DNA of 64,000 nt from an uncultured Paraprevotella sp. (GTDB lineage Bacteria; Bacteroidota; Bacteroidia; Bacteroidales; Bacteroidaceae). This document shows, piece after piece, positions 10,001 to 18,434 of this stretch (position 1 is the stretch's first letter; the number at the start of each line of letters is the position of its first letter). A model generated the notes under the pieces. That model searched no databases, was not told where the DNA came from, and saw only the letters and a list, made by a program, of their open reading frames with translations. The DNA lies in the NCBI GenBank assembly GCA_944320765.1, contig CALUIS010000012.1, positions 1-64,000 on the forward strand. The letters are read 5' to 3'. A program made the translations under genes and the position numbers.

Positions 10001-12396
10001 TGGAGAGCAAATATGTGGGTGTCTACAACGGGAAGGACAAGAACCGTCTGAAGGGCATGGACAACACGGATGCGGCACACACTTACCGTTACGCCGTCAC
10101 GCCGGACGGGAATGTGTTCTTCTATCGCGACGCCACGCCGGTGGACACCTTCTCCGTGAGGGATTATGCCCTGCCGGAAGGGTTTGCCGACGGCGAGGGA
10201 GAGGTGAAGGAGAACCTGCTCTACAACGGAGGCTTCGAAGGACGCTGGAGCGACTACGTCATGCCGGACGACCCGGAGAAGGCCGTGTTCACCAACTACG
10301 TGGAGGGGTGGACCATCATGGACCCGAACAACGGATGGAATGCGCGTACGTACATCTCAACGGCACCCGTGACGGATGCCCTTGGAGAAGACAACCATGT
10401 GGCGGGACTCGAACGCTACCAGTGGGAAGACGGTTATGACGACGGCAAGCTATCGCAGGTGGTGAGCGTCGTGCCGGGTACCACCTACACGCTGACGGCT
10501 TTCGCCATGGGCGGCTTCCGCGTCAGCGACGACACGCCGTTGGGCTATATCCGCATCGAGGAGGTGCAGGACCCGGAGAAGAACGTGTCAGTCATGCTGG
10601 ACGAACACTCGCGTTATGAGTTCAAGCCTTACACGTTGTCTTATGTGCCGGGTGAGGATTGCGAGCAGATCCGTGTGGTGTTGGGTATCCAGAAGGCCGG
10701 AAAGGGTAACCAGTCCGAGAAGGCTTGGTTCGATGAGGTCTGTCTCACCGGACAGGCGCGGACCTTCGCACAGCAGATCGGATTCGTGAAGGCCAATGCG
10801 GATTTGGAATACTTTACCTATGATGTCACAGGGGCATACGCTCCGATATTGCCGAAAATCAATGTGGATGCGGACAGAATCGACTTCGCGAAGACTTTGG
10901 ATGAAAGGCAGTTGAGCGTGTCTACAAGTGATGTCCGTGCGGTAGACGAGATAGAGCTGGTAGCCAGCGGCGGCTTCATGGTGGAACCGGAAACGCTTCC
11001 CGCCAATGCCGATGCGCAGACTGTGACCGTGACATTTGTAGGCACGAAGAATCGTTCGGGCAGTCTGACCATCAAGGCCGGCGACTTTGTGAAGGTGGTT
11101 CCGCTTTCGGGCAAGGCTTCCCCGCTGCAGGAGAAAGACCTTTCCGCAAGTCCGGTGTATACGGATGCCGCCGGGCAGTACAGCGTGGGGGTTGGGACGT
11201 TCAATCCGGGTAAGGCGGGCTACACGATAGAGCTGGCCGGCAGCCTGGAGGAATATTCCGGAAGCAGCTTCGAGGTGGGGGCCGTGAACAGCCGCGACCG
11301 AGGCGTGACGCTCACCATCAGTGACGAGTTCGTGGCCACCTCTTATGACAAGGGCAACATCGAATTTGTGGGCAACGGGATGGTGGCGAACACCGGTGAC
11401 TTTGTCTACCGCGTCACGGTCACGCCGGACAATCTGGCCTACATCTTCAAGGACAAGGAGATTATCGACACGCTCGACCTGAACAACTATCCGGTGAACG
11501 ATATCTTCCAGGTGGAAGGGGAGAGCGTCGAGTCCGACAACCTGGTGAAGAACGGGAACTTCAACGGCGATTACGACTACACGCAGTATGAGGAGGCCTA
11601 TATGCTCTCGTCGCTCGAGGGCTGGCGCATGACGGGCATCGACGAGTGGAACGCGCGGGCCTACATTCAGGCCGATGCGGAGAATCCGGGCAACAACGTG
11701 CTGAACCTGGCGCGTTATGACTGGAACCCGGGATGGGCCGACGGTATGGTGACGCAGGTGGTCAACGTCTGTCCGGACACCAAGTATGAGTTCTCCGCCC
11801 TGGTCAAGGGCGGACAGGAGAGCGGGCTGAACCTGGCATGGATGGGCTACACGGAAGCCGGCACCGGCAAGACGGCTTCCATCAACGTCTCTGGCGGCAA
11901 CGAGTGGACGGAGAAGGTGATGAACTTCACCACGAGTAGTGAGTGCACGCAGGTGAAACTGTCCTTCTGGCTTTCCTCTTCCGGACAGCAGCCGGGACCG
12001 AAGTGCAACTTCTATGTGCGCGATGTCGTGCTGAAGGGCATGAAGCCCGTGTTCTCGCCGGGCATTTACCTGAAGGGCGACGGGGATTTCAACCTGAAGT
12101 ATTTCACCTATGACCTGACCGGTGCTTACATTCCGGTGGGTTCGACCGTGGGCGTGGAGGACATCCGTGACGACATGGCTTTGGAGAACGTGGCATGGCG
12201 TACGGGCGCAGGCAACCTCTACTTGCGGAATGTCCCGGAAGGCAGCCGTGTGGAGGTCTACAACTATGGCGGCATGCAGGTGTTCCGGACGGAGAATTAT
12301 GCGGACGGAAGCGCGATAGCCCTCGGAAAGGGATATTACATTGTCCGGGTTGTCTCGGTCGGGAAAGTCATGACGCTGAAGGTCCTCTGCAGATAG
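7084..12396 (+). CDS. Giant four-repeat secreted carbohydrate-binding protein, T9SS cargo
   Basis: 1770 residues with a Sec signal (MTFKTILSMVFLSFGC..., cut near ADAQQ). The body is four tandem units of about 442 residues. Each has a LamG-like beta-sandwich (GYTVEMRLRV near 55; GYTMEVRARV near 492; GYTVEFQMKS near 940; GYTIELAGSL near 1379), then an NGDFE-type CBM4/9-like module (NLLVNGDFES near 162; NLLVNSEFDG near 602; NLLYNGGFEG near 1044; NLVKNGNFNG near 1486), and in the first three an Ig-like domain following a conserved YDLTGAYAP linker. The C-terminus (VEVYNYGGMQVFRTENY ... GYYIVRVVSVGKVMTLKVL) is a T9SS sorting domain. No catalytic residues are recognised. It probably acts as a large multivalent surface glycan-binding protein, taking the place usually filled by SusE/SusF-type lipoproteins. 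Confidence 0.8.
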   Translation: MTFKTILSMVFLSFGCTLAADAQQLEEKDISGSPQVAGGKSALLRPSDGFDPGGGYTVEMRLRVGNGEDSHVDIFGAAGARKGFKFSVADSSLSYVNPASVPYPEVIYERLNRGKDVVLRLAVTDKDSVFVWRNGVPAGRFSMKNAPLPVETVDGEGAESANLLVNGDFESMADTTYQVIAEEDNATCLATMDGWFIYPNFDVWNSRTYLDTSGGNTVLRMQRYSWSSDKQWADATVRQVADVVPGTPYKLSFLARGGEHEGIYYGYAKVEEVETGKSETVDIENVEDMQAYSLEYVPSEDCRQLRVLFGLKFPGGLLDWGEVPTVPVYIDDVKLGGKSVSYMDKALGFNASDDVEVEYLAYDLSGAYAPVTADIVTDRQTVEIDNTAGGTVATLHVTGKGLQAGEMIEFLPSPYVTVSPAKLPYNANNQQVRIVYDGTRPLVSDTLWMRSGETVRCLLLQLKGKALESKSIAGAAQSKGETEYSVANTATQGYTMEVRARVNAGAQDGIRLYSSGTDGKGFGIFVADSALVADNPKSLNENPLTLKSRKNSDMLHTYRVAVTKDDQVFVYRDGNAIDTLDATGFVIPAEFTGGPDLSNEENLLVNSEFDGAYSTTYAVEEGPDKAFASQIQGWDIYPIDAWNTRQYITGWEMSEEAGYDKTNKALKLERYDWNPGYTDGYVSQAVDVVGGQKYTLKVLAKGGINASVKYGYIRLEEVQDRAKGITQEITSDDMKEYTLEYNPTSACKQLRVVFGLTSPGAIGEWGSVPKVPIYIDKPVLTGPKVKGTGNIGFRADMGTEVEYFAYDLTGAYAPAVPEIQVSQDTVRIDKTDGSVVLRITGVNLNEGEDIRLYAPAGIELSKDRLAYDSNKAMVAVRLVTWLKNYDVDLILRSGTTRKVVRIEGNGSDLPEKVLSTAPLYTGDDDSWSRTEAEGFTPSDDGYTVEFQMKSALANSEFRWYGVDKEGTGTQPYVESKYVGVYNGKDKNRLKGMDNTDAAHTYRYAVTPDGNVFFYRDATPVDTFSVRDYALPEGFADGEGEVKENLLYNGGFEGRWSDYVMPDDPEKAVFTNYVEGWTIMDPNNGWNARTYISTAPVTDALGEDNHVAGLERYQWEDGYDDGKLSQVVSVVPGTTYTLTAFAMGGFRVSDDTPLGYIRIEEVQDPEKNVSVMLDEHSRYEFKPYTLSYVPGEDCEQIRVVLGIQKAGKGNQSEKAWFDEVCLTGQARTFAQQIGFVKANADLEYFTYDVTGAYAPILPKINVDADRIDFAKTLDERQLSVSTSDVRAVDEIELVASGGFMVEPETLPANADAQTVTVTFVGTKNRSGSLTIKAGDFVKVVPLSGKASPLQEKDLSASPVYTDAAGQYSVGVGTFNPGKAGYTIELAGSLEEYSGSSFEVGAVNSRDRGVTLTISDEFVATSYDKGNIEFVGNGMVANTGDFVYRVTVTPDNLAYIFKDKEIIDTLDLNNYPVNDIFQVEGESVESDNLVKNGNFNGDYDYTQYEEAYMLSSLEGWRMTGIDEWNARAYIQADAENPGNNVLNLARYDWNPGWADGMVTQVVNVCPDTKYEFSALVKGGQESGLNLAWMGYTEAGTGKTASINVSGGNEWTEKVMNFTTSSECTQVKLSFWLSSSGQQPGPKCNFYVRDVVLKGMKPVFSPGIYLKGDGDFNLKYFTYDLTGAYIPVGSTVGVEDIRDDMALENVAWRTGAGNLYLRNVPEGSRVEVYNYGGMQVFRTENYADGSAIALGKGYYIVRVVSVGKVMTLKVLCR

Positions 12397-12423
12397 GCAG
12401 GGGCTGCATCTGAATCCTGAACG

Positions 12424-12449
12424 GCCGGCGGCGGCCGCCGCCGGCTTTT
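12424..12449 (+). terminator. Perfect 22-bp GC palindrome followed by TTTT
   Basis: Bases 12424-12445 form a perfect palindrome (arm GCCGGCGGCGG, no loop bases) directly followed by TTTT. It sits between two co-directional PUL genes, so it is probably an attenuator or partial terminator that lowers expression of the downstream secreted proteins and hydrolases relative to susCD, or a 3'-end stabiliser. Confidence 0.7.
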
Positions 12450-12479
12450 GTTACTTTAATATCTAAAACTTATAGACTT

Positions 12480-15398
12480 ATGAAAAAATTGTATTATTTT
12501 CTAGGTTTCATCCTGGCGATGATGCTGAGTCCGCAACGGGTCTCGGCGGGTGATTTCGTTCCGGAAGAGGGCGAGACTTACTACATTCTGGCGAAAGGCC
12601 AGCAGCTCTATTTGGGAGCGGACGACAAGGGCGGGGCTGTGTTGCAGACACCTTTAAAGGCCACGCAGCCGTATTACACCCTTACGTTCGAGGCCGTCGA
12701 CGGAGGAGGCTACCACATCATCAACGGAGACGGGATGTATCTGTGTTACGAGAGCTGGTCCATGTTCTTCCAGGAATACGACGAGGAGAACTCCGGCGCC
12801 TATCTGTATGACTTCATCCTTGACGAGGCGAACGGCGGCTACCGCATCAGCGTGATGACAAAAGGCTCCTACGTGGCTCCGGACAATGTGGGCGAGGGTA
12901 GCGCGGTCTATTCCGACAAGCCTGCCACCCATGCCAACGGGGTGTTCGAGATTGTCAAGAGCGGTTCGTTGTCTTTCGACCCTGCAATCAAGTTCGACGC
13001 GGAGTCGCTGTCCATCGAGTACGACAATGAGGGGGCGGCGAACAGGGCGTCCCTGATGTTCACTCCAACGAACTTCGAGGGGACACTTTCCATCTCGACC
13101 AGTTCGGCGGATTTCCAGGTTTCTGATACTGAACTTGAGGTGACTGATGGCGAGATGGCCACGATAGAAGTGACATCGGAAGCCGGAATCGGCACAAAGG
13201 GTTCTGTCATCTTCACTTACGAGGGTACACAGCTTGCCACGCTGCCGGTAGAGGTGGTGGCTCCCTCTCCTTCCTATTATATTGTTAACGTGGAGAGCGG
13301 GCTGGTCATCGGCGGAGAGACGGATGCCGTGCTGGTGGAGCGTGCCGATGACCCGTCGCAGTTCTTCAAGAAAGTGCTGGTGCCGGGTACTACGGACGAG
13401 TATTACTTCATCCAGAAGTCTTCCGGACTCTACCTGAAGCGTGTGGAGGAAGGAGCCGGTGTCATGGCATGGTATGTGGAGATTGGAGCCAACAGCCGTT
13501 CCAAGTGGAAACTGACGCAGAACGGTAGCTTCTACGGACTGAAGAATACCGAGGCGGATCGTATCCTCATGGCGGACAAGCTGGAAGTGGGCGCGGGCCT
13601 GCTTTGCTACGGACTCTCTTCCGATCCCGGCACGCAATGGGAACTGATTGACGCGGCGGAGATTGCCAAGGGTGAGCCTTATGTGGAGGTGAAGGACAAG
13701 AACGTGGTGGTGGAGAAGAACGGACTGACGTTCACCACCGACGTGCGTGCTTTTAATCTGAACGGCAAGAGTGTGAAGGTGGAGACATCCGACAAGGTGT
13801 CGGTGTCGCTGACTTCCATTTCAGAGGGATTCGCCTTCCAGCAGCTGACCATCTCCACCAGTGCCGAGCCGGGAACGGAATGTGAGGTGAGGTTCATGCT
13901 GGACGACCAGGTGGCCCAGACGCTGAAGTTCACCGTGCAGCCTAATTTCGAGCGTTATCTGATCCGTGCCCTCCAACCGATAGAGGTGGACGAGGAAAGC
14001 GGTGACACCATTCCGCAGGAGACCATCTTCGCCATCGGCAGCGAGGAGGAAAGCACGCAGCCCATCTTGAAGGAACTCGACCCGAAGGACGTGTCGCAAT
14101 GGTTCCTGCTTGTTCCGGCAGCCGGGGACGCGTACTATATTGTGCAGGATGGGACGTTCAACTATCTGGCCAAGAGCGACCGCGACAGCTATAACACGAC
14201 ACTGGACGTGAGCAACGACCGGGAGTGGACAGTGGAGACCCGTAACGACACGACCGTCATCCGCAATGTGGCCGGAGGCGGCTGTCTGGGACCGGACAAG
14301 TATGAGGTGGGTACTTCCCTCTTCGCCAACCGCGGAAACATGAATTGGAATCTGGTGCCGCTGGGTCGTATGGAGCTGGATACAGACGAGGTGGTGCTGG
14401 AGACGAAGGAGACCACGTCCGAGGTAACGGTTACGGCCGCCAATCTGGAGAATGACATTACGGTCACGGTGTCCGACGGATTTACGGTAGACAAGACCTT
14501 GCTGGCGAAGGAAGGCGGCAAGGTGGTTGTCGGATATGCCAAGGATTCCACACAGCTTGAAGGCACGGTCACCTTCACCAGCGGCATTTATACCGAGAGC
14601 CTGAAGGTGCGTCTGAAGAATACTACGCTGGGCGTGGACAAGGAGTCCCTTACGCTGACAGGCAAGAATGCTTCCGCGCAGTTCATCGTGAACGGGACCG
14701 ACTGGGAGCAGGAGATTATGGTTGCCGCGGAAGGCGAGGGCTTTGCGGTTGACGTGACCCGGATTGAACCGGCGGCTGTCATTGCCACGATGGTGACGGT
14801 AAGCTATTCCGGAACGAAGAGCACTTCCGGAAAGGTCATCGTGACGAGCGGCGATTTCAGGCAGGAGATTCCGGTGGAGGCCGTGATTGACTCTAAGATA
14901 ACGGTGAATGAACCGGCTGAACTTTTGGTGTTTGACGAGACGGGCAGTGCCTATTTCACAGTGACGGCTACAGACCTGTTCGAGGACATCACGGTTGCCG
15001 CTTCTTCGGACAAGGTTCAGGTAGAGCCGGTCACGTTGCCGATGGATGCAGAGGATGAGTATGTGTTCCTCACCTACGAAGAAGGCGCGAAGCAATATGA
15101 TGTCACAATCACGCTGACGAGCGGAGATGTGAAGACGGAGATTGTCGTGAAAGGGGCCGATGGCGAGGATACCGGCGTGGGCAGCGTCAAGGACGGCGGC
15201 ATGAAGGCCGGGGTCGTGGACGGTGTGCTGACGGTCACGGGAGCGCCGGCCGGAGCGGTCGTTTGCGTTACGGATTTGGCCGGACGCACGGTGACGGTTG
15301 CCGGAAACACCTGCACGCTGGAGGCCAAGGGCCTGTACGTGGTGAGCGTGAAGGACGGTGGAAAGACCCTGGGAACTTTCAAGGTCCTGAACGATTGA
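12480..15398 (+). CDS. Secreted beta-trefoil/Ig-like multidomain protein, T9SS cargo
   Basis: 972 residues; Sec signal MKKLYYFLGFILAMM... ending near RVSAG. Three segments beginning YYILAKGQQLYLG (about 32), YYIVNVESGLVIGG (about 263) and RYLIRALQPIEV (about 492) resemble ricin-like beta-trefoil carbohydrate-binding domains. They alternate with Ig-like/BACON-like beta-sandwiches (for example SLSIEYDNEG..., and three in a row from about 630 to 890 with recurrent VTSGDF/TSGIYTESLKV strands). The end (VVCVTDLAGRTVTVAG ... GLYVVSVKDGGKTLGTFKVL) is a T9SS sorting domain. No enzyme motif is visible, so a surface glycan-binding role within the PUL is inferred from architecture and location. Confidence 0.7.
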   Translation: MKKLYYFLGFILAMMLSPQRVSAGDFVPEEGETYYILAKGQQLYLGADDKGGAVLQTPLKATQPYYTLTFEAVDGGGYHIINGDGMYLCYESWSMFFQEYDEENSGAYLYDFILDEANGGYRISVMTKGSYVAPDNVGEGSAVYSDKPATHANGVFEIVKSGSLSFDPAIKFDAESLSIEYDNEGAANRASLMFTPTNFEGTLSISTSSADFQVSDTELEVTDGEMATIEVTSEAGIGTKGSVIFTYEGTQLATLPVEVVAPSPSYYIVNVESGLVIGGETDAVLVERADDPSQFFKKVLVPGTTDEYYFIQKSSGLYLKRVEEGAGVMAWYVEIGANSRSKWKLTQNGSFYGLKNTEADRILMADKLEVGAGLLCYGLSSDPGTQWELIDAAEIAKGEPYVEVKDKNVVVEKNGLTFTTDVRAFNLNGKSVKVETSDKVSVSLTSISEGFAFQQLTISTSAEPGTECEVRFMLDDQVAQTLKFTVQPNFERYLIRALQPIEVDEESGDTIPQETIFAIGSEEESTQPILKELDPKDVSQWFLLVPAAGDAYYIVQDGTFNYLAKSDRDSYNTTLDVSNDREWTVETRNDTTVIRNVAGGGCLGPDKYEVGTSLFANRGNMNWNLVPLGRMELDTDEVVLETKETTSEVTVTAANLENDITVTVSDGFTVDKTLLAKEGGKVVVGYAKDSTQLEGTVTFTSGIYTESLKVRLKNTTLGVDKESLTLTGKNASAQFIVNGTDWEQEIMVAAEGEGFAVDVTRIEPAAVIATMVTVSYSGTKSTSGKVIVTSGDFRQEIPVEAVIDSKITVNEPAELLVFDETGSAYFTVTATDLFEDITVAASSDKVQVEPVTLPMDAEDEYVFLTYEEGAKQYDVTITLTSGDVKTEIVVKGADGEDTGVGSVKDGGMKAGVVDGVLTVTGAPAGAVVCVTDLAGRTVTVAGNTCTLEAKGLYVVSVKDGGKTLGTFKVLND

Positions 15399-15422
15399 GT
15401 ATTGTATGATAACGGGGTGCGT

Positions 15423-15457
15423 GGGCGTGCGGCCGACGCCGCCGGCGCGCCCCTTTT
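15423..15457 (+). terminator. Imperfect GC hairpin followed by TTTT
   Basis: GGGCGTGCGGC pairs imperfectly with GCCGCCGGCGCGCCC across a short loop and is followed by TTTTC. It is the second such structure between PUL genes and probably an attenuator rather than a full stop, because the downstream hydrolase genes have no separate promoter that I can recognise. Confidence 0.45.
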
Positions 15458-15480
15458 CACTGATGTAAAAGAAAGAGCGT

Positions 15481-17253
15481 ATGGAAAAAGGAATATGGCT
15501 GGCGGCTTGCCTGACGGCGGTTTTGGGCGCAATGCCGGCAGGAGCGTGGGGCCAGAACGTGAAGAGTATTGTCAGTGGGGCGACATGGACGGCCACGGAC
15601 GGCACGAGCATCAACGCCCACGGAGGCGGGATGCTTTACGAGGACGGATATTATTATTGGTTCGGCGAGCATCGCGAGGGCATGAAGTCCGCCGGGGTCA
15701 GTGTGTACCGCTCAAAGGACCTGTACAATTGGGAGAATCTGGGATTGGCGCTGACACCGCAGGGAGAACGGACGAACACGCTTCAGGACATCTCGGAAGG
15801 CCGTCTGGTGGAGCGTCCCAAGGTCATCAAGAACGAGAAGACCGGGAAATATGTGATGTGGGGGCATTGGGAAGACGGGGAGGACTACTCCAAGGCCCGC
15901 GTGGTCGTGGCCACGGCGGACAAGATAGAAGGCCCCTACACATTTGTGCGGACCTTGAGGCCCAACGGGCAGGAGTCGCGCGACCAGACGGTGTTCCGTG
16001 ACGATGACGGGCGGGCGTACCACATCCGTTCCTCTGAGAACAACATGACGGTACACTGCACCCTTCTGAGCGATGACTATACCAAACCCACCGACACTTA
16101 CGAGCGTATCATACCGGAGAAGCAGTACGAGGCACCGGCCATCATGAAAATCGGCGACACGTACATCGGCTTCTTTTCCGGATGCACCAGCTGGGACCCC
16201 AATCCCGGACATGTGTTGATGACCAAGGACCTGATGAGTGCGGGCGACTGGCGCGATTTGGGCAACCCTTGCATCGACGACGGGGCGGAGACTACCTACC
16301 GCTCGCAGAGCACTTTCGTACTCAAGGTGGAAGGTTACGAGGATGCCTATATGTTCATGGCCGACCGTTGGAACAAGAGCAACATCGAGACCTCCACCTA
16401 CGTGTGGCTTCCGATACATCTCCGCACGGGCTATCCCATGCTCCGCTGGTATGACAGCTGGGATCTTTCCATCTTTGAGCAGATGGCGCGTTTCAAGCGG
16501 GCGGCATCGTTGGAGGACGGGAACACTTACGTGCTGCTCAGCCGGCTGTCGGACCGGATGCTTTCGTCCGACGAGGGCAATATCTGCCTCTACAATGATG
16601 ATGAGGGCCGCAACCTGCAGTTCGTGTTCGAGGCGGTAGACGGCGAGGAGGACACCTACCGGTTGAAGGACGTGGCCACGGGGCAGTGCCTGGAGGCTTC
16701 CGGTTCGTCGTTGCGCCTGGCCCCGGAGGGCGGCTCCACGGCGCAGCAGTGGGTGATGGAACGCCAGGGAGACAAGTTCTACGTGGTGAAGAGCAGGCTG
16801 AACGGCCGTGTGCTCACCGTGAAGGACGGCAGCACAAAGAACAAGGCGCAGGTGGTGCTGGACAATTATGCGGCCAGCAATAAGACCAAGTTCGGCCTTT
16901 ATTTCGATTCGAAGCGGTTCGATTATGAGGAGGACAATCCGTTTGTCAGCCCGAAGGAGGCGGAGGACAGCACGACGGTGGGTGTGCCGGCTGTCGGCAC
17001 GGACGGCGGGAACACGTCTGTCCGGTGTGAGGGCGGCAGTCTTGTCGTAAAGCCCGGCACCGGGTTCGAGGGCATGAACAGCCTGACGCTGTATGATGCC
17101 GCGGGCCGCTGCCTGCTCCGTACGGAGGCCGCCTCCGTCGCGGGTGTTATCGTGGCAGGGAGGCCTGCCGGACTCTCGGAAGGACTTTATATGATACGGG
17201 TTGAGAACGGCATGACCAAGGCCGTCCGTACCTTGAAATTCATTCATCCGTAA
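15481..17253 (+). CDS. GH43 subfamily 24-like exo-beta-1,3-galactanase, ricin-type CBM, T9SS
   Basis: 590 residues with a signal peptide ending near GAWG. The catalytic five-blade propeller (about 30-330) starts with the INAHGGGMLYEDGYYYWFGEH block typical of galactan 1,3-beta-galactosidases (GH43_24). E217 in YEAPAI matches the GH43 general acid; Q276 in YRSQST sits where this subfamily is reported to use Gln instead of the usual Asp base. Residues of about 335-480 form a ricin-like trefoil (QWVMERQGDKFYVV motif), and the last 90 residues a T9SS sorting domain (LTLYDAAGRCLLRTE ... GLYMIRVENGMTKAVRTLKF). Expected role: release of galactose from the beta-1,3-galactan backbone of arabinogalactan. 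The next gene starts 13 bases downstream. The family is well supported; exact specificity is inferred. Confidence 0.82.
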   Translation: MEKGIWLAACLTAVLGAMPAGAWGQNVKSIVSGATWTATDGTSINAHGGGMLYEDGYYYWFGEHREGMKSAGVSVYRSKDLYNWENLGLALTPQGERTNTLQDISEGRLVERPKVIKNEKTGKYVMWGHWEDGEDYSKARVVVATADKIEGPYTFVRTLRPNGQESRDQTVFRDDDGRAYHIRSSENNMTVHCTLLSDDYTKPTDTYERIIPEKQYEAPAIMKIGDTYIGFFSGCTSWDPNPGHVLMTKDLMSAGDWRDLGNPCIDDGAETTYRSQSTFVLKVEGYEDAYMFMADRWNKSNIETSTYVWLPIHLRTGYPMLRWYDSWDLSIFEQMARFKRAASLEDGNTYVLLSRLSDRMLSSDEGNICLYNDDEGRNLQFVFEAVDGEEDTYRLKDVATGQCLEASGSSLRLAPEGGSTAQQWVMERQGDKFYVVKSRLNGRVLTVKDGSTKNKAQVVLDNYAASNKTKFGLYFDSKRFDYEEDNPFVSPKEAEDSTTVGVPAVGTDGGNTSVRCEGGSLVVKPGTGFEGMNSLTLYDAAGRCLLRTEAASVAGVIVAGRPAGLSEGLYMIRVENGMTKAVRTLKFIHP

Positions 17254-17266
17254 AGACAGACATGTT

Positions 17267-18421
17267 ATGGAAACGAAAAGGATATGCTATGTCTCGGCCC
17301 TGCTGCTGGCGTGCTGCACGGCCGGAAAGGCGCAGGACCAGAGGGAGGAAATCCGGCAGTATAAGGGCTACGAGCTGGTGTGGCACGATGAGTTCGACAT
17401 GGACGGTGCGCCCGACCCGGCGAACTGGACGTTCGAGCGCGGCTTCGTACGCAACCAGGAGGACCAGTGGTATCAGGAGGACAACGCCTTCTGCGAGGGC
17501 GGCCGGCTGATTATCGAGGGCCGCAAGGAGCGTTTTCCCAATCCCGAGTACGGACGCTACAACGACTGGCGCAACCGCGAGTATGTGGACTACACCTCAG
17601 CCTGCGTCACCACGGACCGCCTGCATTCCTGGACCTACGGCCGCTTCGTCATCCGGGCGAAGATTCCGGCCTTCACGGGCTGCTGGCCGGCCATCTGGAC
17701 GCTGGGACAGCAGTACAACGGGCTTTATTCCTGGCCTCACAACGGCGAGATTGACATCATGGAGTTCTATCAGATCGGCGGCAAGCCTTACATCCTGGCC
17801 AATGCCTGCTGGGGCAGCACGACTTCGAAGTACAGCCCCACGTGGAACACGAAGACCAAGCCTTATTCCATGTTCCTGGCTCAGGATCCGGAATGGGGGG
17901 AGAAGTTCCACGAGTGGCGCATGGACTGGGACGAGAATTACATCAAGCTTTATCTGGACGATGAGCTGCTGAACGTCATCCCGCTGGCTTCCACCGTGAA
18001 TCCGCAGACCACCTTCTTCAACGTGGAGGGATACAATCCGTTCAGGAAGCCGCAATATCTGCTGCTCAACCTGGCGTTGGGCGGCATCAACGGCGGCTCG
18101 CTGTCCAACACGCCTTTCCCCTGCCGTTACGAGATAGATTACGTGCGGGTGTACCAGAAGAGTGCGTCGGCGGTGCAAAGCGTCGCGGATGCCGTGGGGG
18201 CGGATGCCGTGGGGGCGGAAGGCCGTATCTTGCTTTCCTGCCCTGAAGGCACGAGTACGGAGGTTTGCGTGGCCGACCTTTCCGGCCGTGAGGTGTGGCG
18301 CGGAAGCGTGGAGGCGCACGGGGGGCCGTGTGTCCTGCCTTTCCGTCCCGCTCCCGGCGTGTATGTGGTGAGGACGGTCGTGGGCGGGGAGTCCGTGTCG
18401 TCCAAGGTCATGGTGTGGTGA
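17267..18421 (+). CDS. GH16 endo-beta-glycanase (possible endo-beta-1,3-galactanase), T9SS
   Basis: 384 residues. The GH16 jelly-roll (about 30-300) has the complete active-site motif E161-I-D163-I-M-E166 (GEIDIMEF), the beta-bulge type of laminarinase-like GH16 enzymes, with E161 the expected nucleophile and E166 the acid/base. Aromatic clefts (WPAIWTLG, WRMDWDENYI) and the closing YEIDYVRVYQK strand are intact. A short linker with an exact 15-bp duplication leads to a C-terminal T9SS domain (VCVADLSGREVWRG ... PGVYVVRTVVGGESVSSKVMV). GH16_3 can act on beta-1,3-glucan or, in Bacteroides PULs, on beta-1,3-galactan; the adjacent GH43_24-like enzyme favours galactan. The enzyme would make the endo cuts that precede SusCD import. 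Confidence 0.85.
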   Translation: METKRICYVSALLLACCTAGKAQDQREEIRQYKGYELVWHDEFDMDGAPDPANWTFERGFVRNQEDQWYQEDNAFCEGGRLIIEGRKERFPNPEYGRYNDWRNREYVDYTSACVTTDRLHSWTYGRFVIRAKIPAFTGCWPAIWTLGQQYNGLYSWPHNGEIDIMEFYQIGGKPYILANACWGSTTSKYSPTWNTKTKPYSMFLAQDPEWGEKFHEWRMDWDENYIKLYLDDELLNVIPLASTVNPQTTFFNVEGYNPFRKPQYLLLNLALGGINGGSLSNTPFPCRYEIDYVRVYQKSASAVQSVADAVGADAVGAEGRILLSCPEGTSTEVCVADLSGREVWRGSVEAHGGPCVLPFRPAPGVYVVRTVVGGESVSSKVMVW

Positions 18422-18434
18422 AAGCGGTGCGGGT

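Noticed and set aside
8287..10080. 597-codon minus-strand frame inside the 1770-residue PUL protein
   Set aside because: Low-complexity shadow of the repeated binding modules.
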